Shown here piece by piece: positions 8,949-16,633 of a stretch of 64,000 nucleotides of DNA. The notes below the pieces were generated by a model that saw only the letters and a list, made by a program, of their open reading frames with translations, had not been told where the DNA came from and made no database searches. A program made the position numbers and the translations under genes. Source of the stretch: Geminicoccaceae bacterium (GTDB lineage: Bacteria > Pseudomonadota > Alphaproteobacteria > Geminicoccales > Geminicoccaceae); NCBI GenBank assembly GCA_028285265.1, contig JANQPX010000030.1:62001-126000 (forward strand), written 5' to 3'. Each line of letters starts with the position of its first letter. The first letter of the stretch is position 1.

Positions 8949-10100
8949 TCAGGCTTCTCGCCAGGTTGAGCTCTGACCTTGGCCAGCAACGAGCGTGTTC
9001 ACCTTCAAGCCGAAGAGTAGCAAGCTACAAACGACGATAGGGATGAGCGGCACAAGATAAAGGAGGGGCGCCAACATTGGCTTCTTTTCCGCAAGGCTGC
9101 CCGATGCCGTGCTCAGGGCCTGGACAATGATGACGATCAGGGCGGCAAGCAACAGGCCGCGCCAGGGACCTTGTCGGTCGTGTTTTCTGATCAACAGGAT
9201 TGTCATGCCCACCAAGGTGAACACCAGCGCGTTTAGTGGCCAGGCAAGGCGCTTGTGGGCTTCAGCAAGCCGCTCTCGACGTTGATCCGCATCTAGGCCC
9301 TGGGCCGTCCCATCGAGCAGTTCGCCAATGAACATCTCCTTTGGTTTTCGGTCGCGATCATTCGGCGGCTCGACCGTCGCGGCGAGATCCAGTGTATAGG
9401 ATTCGAAATGAAGCACTGAAAGCTCGCGAGCCTCTGGATTTTGCAGATTCATCTCCTGACGATTGCCGTTCTGGAGAACGAAAAGGGGGCCATTTTCTCC
9501 CTGAACGAGCACGCCATGTTCCGCCATCATCGTGACCGGAAGAGACTTCACGCGTTCGTCATGGACGACAATCCCTGCGAGATCGCCATCCTCGGTCGCC
9601 TCGCGCACATAAACAGTAAGCCTTGGAATCGGCGCATTGAAGATTCCTGGCTGAAGCAATAGGTGCGAAAAGTCCCTGCTCACTTCGTGCTGCAAGTCCT
9701 TGAAACTTCGATAGGCCGCCGGCATCGCGTACAGGCTGTTGACGTACCCAAGCGAGGTCACGAACAAACCGAGGATGAGTCCGGGCATGGCGAGCTGCAA
9801 ATTGCTCAGGCCTACAGACTGCATGACAACAAGCTCGCTCTCGACGGTCAGGCGCTGATAAGCGAACAGAACGCCGCAGAACAAAGCAAAGGGCATGATC
9901 ACAAGAAGGAGCGAGGGAAAAAGCAACGCTGTGAGATACAGAAAGGTTGTTAATGGCAACCCTTTGTTGACGATAAGGTCGACAAATCGCAGAGATTGTG
10001 ACAACCAGACTGCACCAGAGAACGCCAACGTTGCGATCAGCGTCGGCAGGACAAGCTGCCAAAAGAGATATCTAAGATAGATCTTCATCGGCGGCATCAT
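8949..10100 (-). CDS. lptF: LPS export ABC transporter permease LptF
   Basis: This is the partner permease of LptG and the first gene of the minus-strand envelope operon. It has the same architecture: N-terminal helices (YLFWQLVLPTLIATLAFSG and following), a periplasmic jellyroll domain rich in Glu/Asn, and three C-terminal membrane helices from about residue 290. At 383 aa the length is normal. The start could be ATG 10100 or ATG 10088 (MKIYLRYLF); neither has a convincing ribosome binding site. The promoter should lie in the ~100-bp gap shared with the divergent pepA. Confidence 0.92.
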   Translation of the reverse strand: MMPPMKIYLRYLFWQLVLPTLIATLAFSGAVWLSQSLRFVDLIVNKGLPLTTFLYLTALLFPSLLLVIMPFALFCGVLFAYQRLTVESELVVMQSVGLSNLQLAMPGLILGLFVTSLGYVNSLYAMPAAYRSFKDLQHEVSRDFSHLLLQPGIFNAPIPRLTVYVREATEDGDLAGIVVHDERVKSLPVTMMAEHGVLVQGENGPLFVLQNGNRQEMNLQNPEARELSVLHFESYTLDLAATVEPPNDRDRKPKEMFIGELLDGTAQGLDADQRRERLAEAHKRLAWPLNALVFTLVGMTILLIRKHDRQGPWRGLLLAALIVIIVQALSTASGSLAEKKPMLAPLLYLVPLIPIVVCSLLLFGLKVNTLVAGQGQSSTWREA

Positions 10101-10200
10101 ACAGAGACAGCATCAACAAGCCAGAAGGCAAATTGAGCGCCCATGTCAGCCGACTCGGATCGGCCAGAACCCAAAAAGCGGATAGGAGCCGCAGGAGATC

Positions 10201-11706
10201 ATGAAGACAGCATTCGCCTCCCTCGACGTCCTCAATACTGAGGGTACCCTCGTTCTTTTCGCCACAGCCGACGGCAAGCTCGGTAAGACTGCAGCAGCAT
10301 TGAACGAACAAACGGGAGGGGCGATTAAGCGGGCTATCCTGCTCGCCGAAGAGCGGTTCAAGCGGGGAGTGGTTGAGCTCGCTTGCCCGAGTGGCGTCGC
10401 GCATGACCGGTTCCTTGTCTTCGCTGTCGACGATCCCGCCGAGTGCAGCGCTTACGATTGGGAAAGTCTTGGTGGCAAGATCGTGGCCAAGCTCAACGGA
10501 CTTGGCGTCAAGACGGCTCATGTCGCCATCGATCAGTTCGAAGGCATGGACACACGTGATGACGAAGTTGCGCTCGCGCTTGCCACCGGCATGCGCCTTC
10601 GAAACTATCGCTTCGACAAGTATCGAACCTCGACGGACGATGAAGCTGAAAGCCCGCCAAGCGGCCTGCAAAAGTTGAATCTTCATCTGGAGAACCATGG
10701 CGCAGCGGCGGAACACTGGGAAAGCGGTGCCGCGATCGCAGCCGGTGTCGAACATGGTCGCGATCTTGTGACGGAGCCCGCGAATGTTTTGACGCCAACG
10801 GCATTCGCTGAGGAGTGCAAGAAGATCGGCGGAGAAGTCGGGCTAGATGTGGAGGTGCTGGATCGTGCAGCGCTCGAAAATCTCGGCATGCACGCTCTTC
10901 TCGGTGTCGCTCAGGGAAGTGAGCAAGCTCCCTTTCTGGTCGTCATGCAGTGGAAGGGGGGCAAAGACGATGAACCGCCAGTAGCCCTCGTCGGCAAAGG
11001 TGTTTGCTTCGATACTGGTGGTATCTCGCTCAAACCTGCTGGTGGCATGGAGGAAATGAAGTTTGACATGGGTGGAGCCGCTGCCGTCTTTGGTGCGATG
11101 AAAGCGATTGCCGGACGGAAGGCCAGAGCCAATGTCGTTGGCGTTCTAGGGCTGGTGGAGAATATGCCCTCAGGTACGGCGCAGCGCCCTGGCGATGTTG
11201 TCACGGCCATGTCAGGAACGACGATCGAGATCATCAACACCGACGCTGAAGGTCGCCTGGTTCTTGCGGATGCGTTGTTTTACACGCAAGAGCGCTTCGA
11301 ACCCAAGGCGATGATCGACGTGGCCACGCTGACGGGTGCGGTCATTGTTGCGCTTGGACACGAGCAGGCTGGTATGTTCAGCCCTGACGATGCACTCGCC
11401 GACCAACTACGCGCAGCAGGGGAAGCCGTCGGCGAGAGCGTCTGGCGGCTGCCACTCGGCGGCAACTATGACAAGCATATCAAGTCGGAGATCGCCGACA
11501 TCAAAAATACGGGTCGCGCCCGTGAGGCGGGCGCGACGGCAGGCGCTGTATTCCTACAACGGTTTGCTGGCGACGTTCCTTGGGCTCACTTGGACATCGC
11601 TGGCGTCGCTTGGTCGAAGCGTGACCTTCCTCTATCCGGCAAGGGTGCGACCGGCTTTGGTGTTCGCCTTCTTGACCGTTTTGTTGCCGATAATCATGAA
11701 GGCTAA
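10201..11706 (+). CDS. pepA: Leucyl aminopeptidase (M17 family)
   Basis: This is a cytosolic, two-metal aminopeptidase that removes N-terminal residues from peptides. The M17 signature NTDAEGRL is seen near residue 345. The upstream metal/lysine region reads VGKGVCFDTGGISLKPAGGMEEMK, and a GATAGAVFLQRF helix lies near the C terminus. At 501 aa the length is standard. An AGGAG ribosome binding site sits just ahead of the ATG. Divergence from lptF and linkage to holC are common in proteobacteria, and in some species PepA also binds DNA as a regulator. Confidence 0.95.
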   Translation: MKTAFASLDVLNTEGTLVLFATADGKLGKTAAALNEQTGGAIKRAILLAEERFKRGVVELACPSGVAHDRFLVFAVDDPAECSAYDWESLGGKIVAKLNGLGVKTAHVAIDQFEGMDTRDDEVALALATGMRLRNYRFDKYRTSTDDEAESPPSGLQKLNLHLENHGAAAEHWESGAAIAAGVEHGRDLVTEPANVLTPTAFAEECKKIGGEVGLDVEVLDRAALENLGMHALLGVAQGSEQAPFLVVMQWKGGKDDEPPVALVGKGVCFDTGGISLKPAGGMEEMKFDMGGAAAVFGAMKAIAGRKARANVVGVLGLVENMPSGTAQRPGDVVTAMSGTTIEIINTDAEGRLVLADALFYTQERFEPKAMIDVATLTGAVIVALGHEQAGMFSPDDALADQLRAAGEAVGESVWRLPLGGNYDKHIKSEIADIKNTGRAREAGATAGAVFLQRFAGDVPWAHLDIAGVAWSKRDLPLSGKGATGFGVRLLDRFVADNHEG

Positions 11707-11719
11707 GTGAGAGGCAGGT

Positions 11720-12178
11720 GTGGTTGAAGTCGGCTTCTATCATCTGACGAAGACGGCCCTAGAGCCAGCACTGGGTCAACTGTTGACCAAAGTCTTGGAA
11801 AGCGGCAAGCGTGCCGTGGTCCTGGCGTCGTCGTCGGAACGTGTGGAAGCGCTGACCAAGGGGCTTTGGACCTTTCGAACCGACAGCTTTCTCCCTCACG
11901 GTTCTGCAAAGGACGGTCATGCCGAAGATCAGCCTATCTATTTGACCAATCGGCCCGACGTTCCCAATGGGGCGTCCGTACTCGTCCTTGTCGACAATGC
12001 AACCACAGAGGCGCTACCTGACGGTATCGAGCGTGTGTTGATCATGTTCGATGGTCGGGATGATGAGGCCGTCGCCAATGCCCGAGGGCTTTGGAAGGCT
12101 CATCAAGAAAAAAACGACAAATTGGTCTATTGGCAGCAGACAGAGCGTGGCGGCTGGAGAAAAGCACGAGAAGCATAG
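11720..12178 (+). CDS. holC: DNA polymerase III chi subunit
   Basis: Chi links the clamp-loader complex to single-strand-binding protein during replication. It is recognised from the N-terminal EVGFYHLTKTALEPALGQLL, the middle FLPHGSAKDGHAEDQPIYLT and VLVLVDNA, and the C-terminal RGLWKAHQEKNDKLVYWQQ. The start is GTG at 11720, with AGGCAG upstream and 13 bp after pepA. At 152 aa it is typical. The pepA-holC order is a common conserved pair. Confidence 0.93.
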   Translation: MVEVGFYHLTKTALEPALGQLLTKVLESGKRAVVLASSSERVEALTKGLWTFRTDSFLPHGSAKDGHAEDQPIYLTNRPDVPNGASVLVLVDNATTEALPDGIERVLIMFDGRDDEAVANARGLWKAHQEKNDKLVYWQQTERGGWRKAREA

Positions 12179-12287
12179 CGACGGTGCGTCAGCTGTGCGA
12201 CCTCAATGCCCTTTCGCACTGGCGAAACCCTCGCTATAAGGCCGGCAGTTTCTTGAAACCCAGCAGAATCTCGAGGGAGCCAGGCCC

Positions 12288-12710
12288 ATGGCCATGCAGC
12301 GCACTTTGTCGATCATCAAGCCCGATGCCACCCGACGCAATCTCACTGGTGAGATCAATGCCCGTTTTGAAAAGGCCGGCCTCCGAATTGTCGCTCAGCG
12401 GCGTATCCAACTTTCCCGTGCTCAGGCCGAAGCCTTTTATGCCGTTCACAAGGAACGCCCCTTCTATAATGATCTCTGCAACTTCATGACGTCAGGTCCC
12501 GTGGTCGTCCAAGCACTCGAAGGTGAGGACGCCATTGCACAAAACCGAAAGGTTATGGGTGCCACGAACCCCGCTGAGGCTGAAGCCGGGACCATCCGTA
12601 AAGACTTCGCCGAATCGATCGAAGCCAACTCCGTCCATGGCTCCGATGCCCCTGAGACTGCTGCGCAGGAAATTGCCTTCTTCTTCGCTGGCGTTGACAT
12701 CGTCGGCTGA
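12288..12710 (+). CDS. ndk: Nucleoside diphosphate kinase
   Basis: This enzyme transfers the gamma phosphate from ATP to NDPs through a phospho-histidine. The active-site motif NSVHGSD is present (His ~118). The family N terminus is [12 protein letters not shown], with [10 protein letters not shown] and RPFYNDL following. At 140 aa it is full length. An AGGGAG-containing ribosome binding region precedes the ATG; a second ATG lies two codons in. A very strong hairpin follows the stop at 12721-12754. Confidence 0.96.
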   Translation: MAMQRTLSIIKPDATRRNLTGEINARFEKAGLRIVAQRRIQLSRAQAEAFYAVHKERPFYNDLCNFMTSGPVVVQALEGEDAIAQNRKVMGATNPAEAEAGTIRKDFAESIEANSVHGSDAPETAAQEIAFFFAGVDIVG

Positions 12711-12720
12711 GTGCTGTGTC

Positions 12721-12754
12721 GGCGACAGGTCCTTTTCTGAAGGACCGTGTCGCC
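12721..12754 (+). terminator. Strong hairpin downstream of ndk
   Basis: A 14-bp stem pairs GGCGACAGGTCCTT (12721-12734) with AAGGACC plus TGTCGCC (12740-12754). There is one bulged G at 12747 and a 5-nt loop. It begins 11 bases after the ndk stop. There is no U-run after it, so it is either a poor intrinsic terminator or a 3'-end stabiliser for the ndk message. Confidence 0.6.
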
Positions 12755-12979
12755 TCGACGGCCAATGCCTCTGGTTGTCTCTTCGGCGCCTCGGAGGTTG
12801 GTGTTGTCCCCGCTCTCCGGCGCAGCCGGGCCGTGGCATCTTGGCTGACTTGAGCGTTGCCCTCTTGGGCGGCCGTGTGTGTTTGAGGTATCATTGACGC
12901 GAGAAGATTGCTCTTTTTCCAAGCGCATTTCTCGATGTCTAGATATCCCATGATTGCCTAATGATCCAGGCTTCTTTAG
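12755..12979. other. Non-coding stretch between ndk and the formate dehydrogenase gene
   Basis: About 225 bases without a plausible gene. Short open frames here lack a ribosome binding site and protein-like composition. The right end becomes A/T-rich and probably holds the promoter of the gene at 13019. No clear -35/-10 pair could be fixed by eye. Confidence 0.4.
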
Positions 12980-12993
12980 TCTGGTATACCAGA
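12980..12993. promoter_or_regulatory. Perfect 14-bp palindrome, candidate GntR/FCD-type operator
   Basis: TCTGGTATACCAGA is a perfect palindrome 25-40 bp upstream of the formate dehydrogenase start. Its TGGTATACCA core resembles operators bound by FadR-subfamily GntR repressors. No such regulator is encoded next to it, so the binding protein is unknown. Confidence 0.5.
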
Positions 12994-13018
12994 TATCAAA
13001 AGCGCGCTCAGCAAGCGA

Positions 13019-14743
13019 GTGAGTTACGTCATGGCACTTGCCGAAACAGAACAACGAGCCAAACGGCGACATCCAGGGAGTGGTGAGGGCAAAGGCCGAT
13101 CTCATCCGAAAGGCCGGCAGCTGGATGACCAAGCCCTTACTGAAGTGCAGACGCTACTCGGTGATCAAGCACGTGATCGTGATCTCTTGATCGAGTTCCT
13201 GCACCTTGTCCAAGATCGTTACGGCCACTTGTCGGCAGCCCATATGCGCGCTCTTGCTGAAGAGATGCGTCTCTCGCAAACCGAAGTCTATGAAGTCGCG
13301 ACCTTCTATGCGCATTTCGATCCGGTCAAAGAAGGGGAAGCAGCACCTCCTGACCTAACCATCCGTGTTTGCGACAGCCTTACCTGTGAGATGATGGGGG
13401 CCGAAGCCCTGATGGCCGCCCTCCATGCTTCTGTTGAGCCCGCTAAAATTCGGGTCGTTCGCGCACCTTGTATGGGGCGTTGTGATACCGCACCCGTCGC
13501 AGAAGTCGGCCATCGGCATATTGACCACGCTACTGCTGAGATGATCGCGGAAGCGATCGATCGCGATGACACGCATGCCATCATCCCGACGTACCAGTCC
13601 TATGAAGACTACGTGAGTTCCGGCGGTTATGCCCAACTGGAAGCTTGCCGAAGCGGGGCGCTGACGGTCGACACGGTTCTCAAAACCTTGGATGAGGCCG
13701 GTCTTCGGGGGCTGGGCGGTGCTGGATTTCCCAGCTTTCGGAAATGGCAATTTGTGCGGTCGGAACCAGCCCCTCGCTATCTCGCCATCAATGGCGACGA
13801 GGGCGAGCCCGGCACCTTTAAGGATCGGTATTATCTTGAGCGTGAACCTCACCGTTTTTTGGAAGGGGTTCTGATCGCAGCTTGGGGAATTGAGGCCGAA
13901 AAGGCCTATATCTACATGCGTGATGAATATCCGGCCGTTTTGACGATTCTCAAAGCGGAGATCGACAAGCTCGAAACTGAGGGCGTCGTTGAACCAGGCT
14001 GTATTATTCTGCGCCGAGGTGCTGGTGCATATATCTGTGGTGAAGAGAGCGCGATGCTGGAAAGCATCGAAGGCAAGCGTGGTCTCCCGCGCCATCGCCC
14101 ACCTTATGCCGCCCAGGTCGGCCTCTTTGGCCGCCCAACGCTGATTCACAATGTCGAGACCGTTACATGGATGCCGACCATTCTCGACAAGGGAGCAGTT
14201 TGGTTCGCGAGCCAGGGTAAGGGCTCATCGAAGGGGCTCCGTAGTTACTCGGTCTCGGGGCGCGTGAAAGAGCCAGGCGTCAAGTTGGCTCCGGCTGGCA
14301 TTACGGCCAAAGAGTTAATCGAAGACTACTGTGGCGGTATGGCTGATGGGCACGGCTTCAAAGGCTATTTGCCCGGTGGCGCGTCTGGGGGCATTTTGCC
14401 TGCTTCTATGGCTGACATACCGCTCGACTTCGGGCCGGCATTGGACAAGCATGGCTGCTTCGTCGGGTCCCATGCCGTCGTCATCCTGTCGGACCAGGAC
14501 AACATCAAAGATGTCGCCGTCAATCTCTTGAAGTTCTTCGAGGACGAAAGCTGCGGGCAATGCACGCCGTGCCGCCTTGGCTGCGAGAAGGCGGTTAAGC
14601 TCATGTCGGCCAAGACGTGGGACCAGCCTCTATTAAGGGAGCTTTCTAAGGCTATGTCCGATGCCTCGATTTGTGGTCTTGGTCAGGCAGCACCGAATCC
14701 AATTCGGTCCGTCATGACGTTCTTCACCGATGAAATCAGCTAA
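13019..14743 (+). CDS. Fused NuoE/NuoF-type beta subunit of NAD-dependent formate dehydrogenase
   Basis: This is a 574-aa fusion of a thioredoxin-like [2Fe-2S] domain (NuoE/FdsG-like, ~residues 35-190) and an FMN/NADH/[4Fe-4S] domain (NuoF/FdsB-like, ~200-570). The 2Fe-2S ligands are C118-x4-C123 and C151-x3-C155. NADH/FMN motifs include RGLGGAGFPSF, GDEGEPGTFKDR and RGAGAYICGEES. The cubane ligands are in SCGQCTPCRLGC and the later ICGLGQ. The fused layout and length match the beta subunit of two-subunit formate dehydrogenases such as methylobacterial FDH1, rather than complex I, where the two are separate genes in a nuo operon. The catalytic alpha subunit is not adjacent. The start is GTG 13019 or ATG 13031. 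A palindromic operator candidate lies upstream. Confidence 0.85.
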   Translation: MSYVMALAETEQRAKRRHPGSGEGKGRSHPKGRQLDDQALTEVQTLLGDQARDRDLLIEFLHLVQDRYGHLSAAHMRALAEEMRLSQTEVYEVATFYAHFDPVKEGEAAPPDLTIRVCDSLTCEMMGAEALMAALHASVEPAKIRVVRAPCMGRCDTAPVAEVGHRHIDHATAEMIAEAIDRDDTHAIIPTYQSYEDYVSSGGYAQLEACRSGALTVDTVLKTLDEAGLRGLGGAGFPSFRKWQFVRSEPAPRYLAINGDEGEPGTFKDRYYLEREPHRFLEGVLIAAWGIEAEKAYIYMRDEYPAVLTILKAEIDKLETEGVVEPGCIILRRGAGAYICGEESAMLESIEGKRGLPRHRPPYAAQVGLFGRPTLIHNVETVTWMPTILDKGAVWFASQGKGSSKGLRSYSVSGRVKEPGVKLAPAGITAKELIEDYCGGMADGHGFKGYLPGGASGGILPASMADIPLDFGPALDKHGCFVGSHAVVILSDQDNIKDVAVNLLKFFEDESCGQCTPCRLGCEKAVKLMSAKTWDQPLLRELSKAMSDASICGLGQAAPNPIRSVMTFFTDEIS

Positions 14744-14749
14744 TTCGGA

Positions 14750-15043
14750 TCAATCGTAGCAGCAGTCGCTGTAGTCGTCATAATCATAGCCGCGGTGACG
14801 TCGATGTCCGAGATGATCGTGGTGTCGGTCATAGTGGCGCCGCTTGTGGCGCTTGTAATGCCGGTCCTCATGATAGTGTTTCGAACGGTGGTGTTCGCCA
14901 AAGTTAGGATCGGACGCGACGCCGATCACGGCTCCGGCTGCAGCACCAAGTAGAAGTCCGCTGGCCAGCCGTTCTTCCGGCGTATGCCCGCATGCCGATA
15001 AAAGTCCCGCAACAACTACAGAAACAGCACCGATGCGCATCAT
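14750..15043 (-). CDS. Small lipoprotein with glycine-zipper segment and His/Arg/Tyr-rich tail
   Basis: This 97-aa protein has a lipobox (VAGLLSAC, Cys 18). A short Gly/Ala-rich hydrophobic segment (LLLGAAAGAVIGVA) resembles glycine-zipper lipoproteins. From about residue 50 the tail is extremely rich in His, Arg, Lys and Tyr, ending in an acidic Tyr/Asp/Cys stretch. The tail could bind metal or nucleic acid/LPS, but no function can be assigned. It converges with the formate dehydrogenase gene, with six bases between the stops, and no hairpin separates them. Confidence 0.7.
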   Translation of the reverse strand: MMRIGAVSVVVAGLLSACGHTPEERLASGLLLGAAAGAVIGVASDPNFGEHHRSKHYHEDRHYKRHKRRHYDRHHDHLGHRRHRGYDYDDYSDCCYD

Positions 15044-15164
15044 GGTGAGGCCCTTTTCTAAGCGTCTCGCTAACGACTACGATCAGCTTGTGGCGAGAGG
15101 GCTGAACCGGGTGTGAATGGGCTGTTCAGGTTCCTTTGTTGCTAGGAGCAATACCCCTTTTTGG

Positions 15165-16244
15165 TCAGTCACAACCAGGCAAAAGCGCCTCTAAATCGTG
15201 CTTTAGCCCAGTTCCCAGGGGGGCCTCATCAAAACCCTTGGCCTGTTGCGGACATAGCTTCGATGTGACTCCAGACCTTGTCACATCCCATGCGATCGGC
15301 GAGTGTCGAAAGCCGATGGCCTGCCTGACAGCATAAATCAAAGCATCAGTTTCATTTGGCAAAGGATCACGTGTTTCAATAAAAATGGCGTTGCTTTCTA
15401 TTTTTACATGATACCTATTTCTTAAAAGAAAATTCTGAACAGTCGGCTGATGGGAGTGGACTCGACGGCCGTTCCACGGAACGCCGAGCCTAATCTGCGT
15501 CGCTGGATACCAGGCTCGGAGCAAGAGGCGCTTTGTCTTATAGGGATCAAATGGCGTCCGACCATGAAGGACACGCGTGTTGTCGATAAAGATGACACTG
15601 CCTTCGGTAAGGCCATGAACACTTGGCGCGGTGGATTGAATCGAGTCATACATGTGCTCGAAGAGTGGCGGACCACCGTCCGTCGCCTTTAGCTCTACGT
15701 CATGATCGAACCTAAACCGGACCCGTACACGTCCTTCGCAGAATTCGAGAGGCGTGAAAGACGTCGTCCTCTTCGTCCTCGTAATGTGCGCAGCATCTTC
15801 GCGTGAATGGCGCAGCAGCACTTCGTCCGTTAGTTGACTGAGGATAGATCGAAAATCGATCGTATAAGTTTCTGGTGCGTCTCCAGAAAGCTCAACGACA
15901 CCTAGTGCAATGACTCCAGGTGGTGAAGGCATGAACACGCCATCCATATGAGCTTCGGCTTCGCCGGACGTGTCACTAATCAGCCTTTCCCCTTCCGAAA
16001 TTTCGGGTTTGAAGCGCACAGGAACTAAGCCGTTTGCCAAGGATCGTTCGTGACGCATGATTTGTCCAAGGAAGACTTGCGCATCTAGTAGTAAGGCTTC
16101 GACTTCTTCTCTACTTTGGCATCTAATGTGACAATAGCCATGTTCTGAGAGCTGCTCCAAGAGCCCGACCTTTAACTCACTGCGCTTTGCCGTGGATAGA
16201 ACTAGATCCGGCGTGTCAGCCAAAACGCCTTCACTGGTGCTCAT
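15165..16244 (-). CDS. TauD/TfdA-family Fe(II)/2-oxoglutarate-dependent dioxygenase
   Basis: This is a putative non-haem iron oxygenase using 2-oxoglutarate. The facial triad is visible: HMD (H99, D101 from the chosen start) and the distal His in TRVLHGRTPFD (H227). Conserved Arg residues follow in KRLLLRAWY for 2-oxoglutarate binding. The frame is open to 16337. I chose ATG 16244 because GGAG lies nine bases upstream and the residues before it do not look like a domain. This gives 359 aa, on the long side for TauD. It is divergent from a sulfotransferase-like gene. Base composition is visibly A/T-richer than in the flanking operons. The substrate is unknown; candidates include an amino-acid derivative or small metabolite hydroxylated before sulfation. 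Confidence 0.78.
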   Translation of the reverse strand: MSTSEGVLADTPDLVLSTAKRSELKVGLLEQLSEHGYCHIRCQSREEVEALLLDAQVFLGQIMRHERSLANGLVPVRFKPEISEGERLISDTSGEAEAHMDGVFMPSPPGVIALGVVELSGDAPETYTIDFRSILSQLTDEVLLRHSREDAAHITRTKRTTSFTPLEFCEGRVRVRFRFDHDVELKATDGGPPLFEHMYDSIQSTAPSVHGLTEGSVIFIDNTRVLHGRTPFDPYKTKRLLLRAWYPATQIRLGVPWNGRRVHSHQPTVQNFLLRNRYHVKIESNAIFIETRDPLPNETDALIYAVRQAIGFRHSPIAWDVTRSGVTSKLCPQQAKGFDEAPLGTGLKHDLEALLPGCD

Positions 16245-16345
16245 TATTTCACGCTCCATAACTGCAAATTCCACCAACGCGCGTATTCTGTAACCACTGC
16301 GCACTTTCAATTGGGTTGAATTCATAGAAAATGCCATAAAAAAGC

Positions 16346-16363
16346 CTAACTTAATTTCGTTAG
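16346..16363. promoter_or_regulatory. Inverted repeat near the dioxygenase start
   Basis: CTAAC and GTTAG arms are separated by eight A/T-rich bases, ~100 bp upstream of the preferred dioxygenase start. It could be an operator in the divergent control region. The arms are short, so chance is possible. Confidence 0.25.
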
Positions 16364-16570
16364 TTGCAATTTTTCACCTGGGTTAGACGTTTATGGCTGA
16401 GAGGGAACGTCGATCAAACAACTAGAAGAAGAACTAATGATATCAGCTTGGCCAAACCATAAATTGTTCAATTCCCGAAAGTAATAAACGTTTTTGACTT
16501 CATTTTTTGAACACTAGCGAGTCGCCTTGAGCGGATTGTGTGCTTTTGGCGGCCTGAAGACGCTGAGTGA

Positions 16571-16592
16571 CGGCGCGATATCAGTCGCGCCG
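16571..16592 (+). promoter_or_regulatory. G/C-rich hairpin in the leader of the sulfotransferase-like gene
   Basis: An 8-bp perfect stem (CGGCGCGA / TCGCGCCG) with a 6-nt loop lies ~40 bases before the ATG, in an otherwise A/T-rich leader. Its role is unknown; it may affect translation or mark an attenuator-like structure. Confidence 0.35.
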
Positions 16593-16633
16593 CAAGGTAC
16601 TTTGCTGAGTTACACAAGGACGGTGGGGGGAAA

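Noticed and set aside
15139..15162. TTGCT-AGG-AGCAA hairpin before a T-run near the dioxygenase 3' end
   Set aside because: The five-base stem is weak and points in the plus direction, where the nearest plus-strand gene ends ~400 bp earlier.
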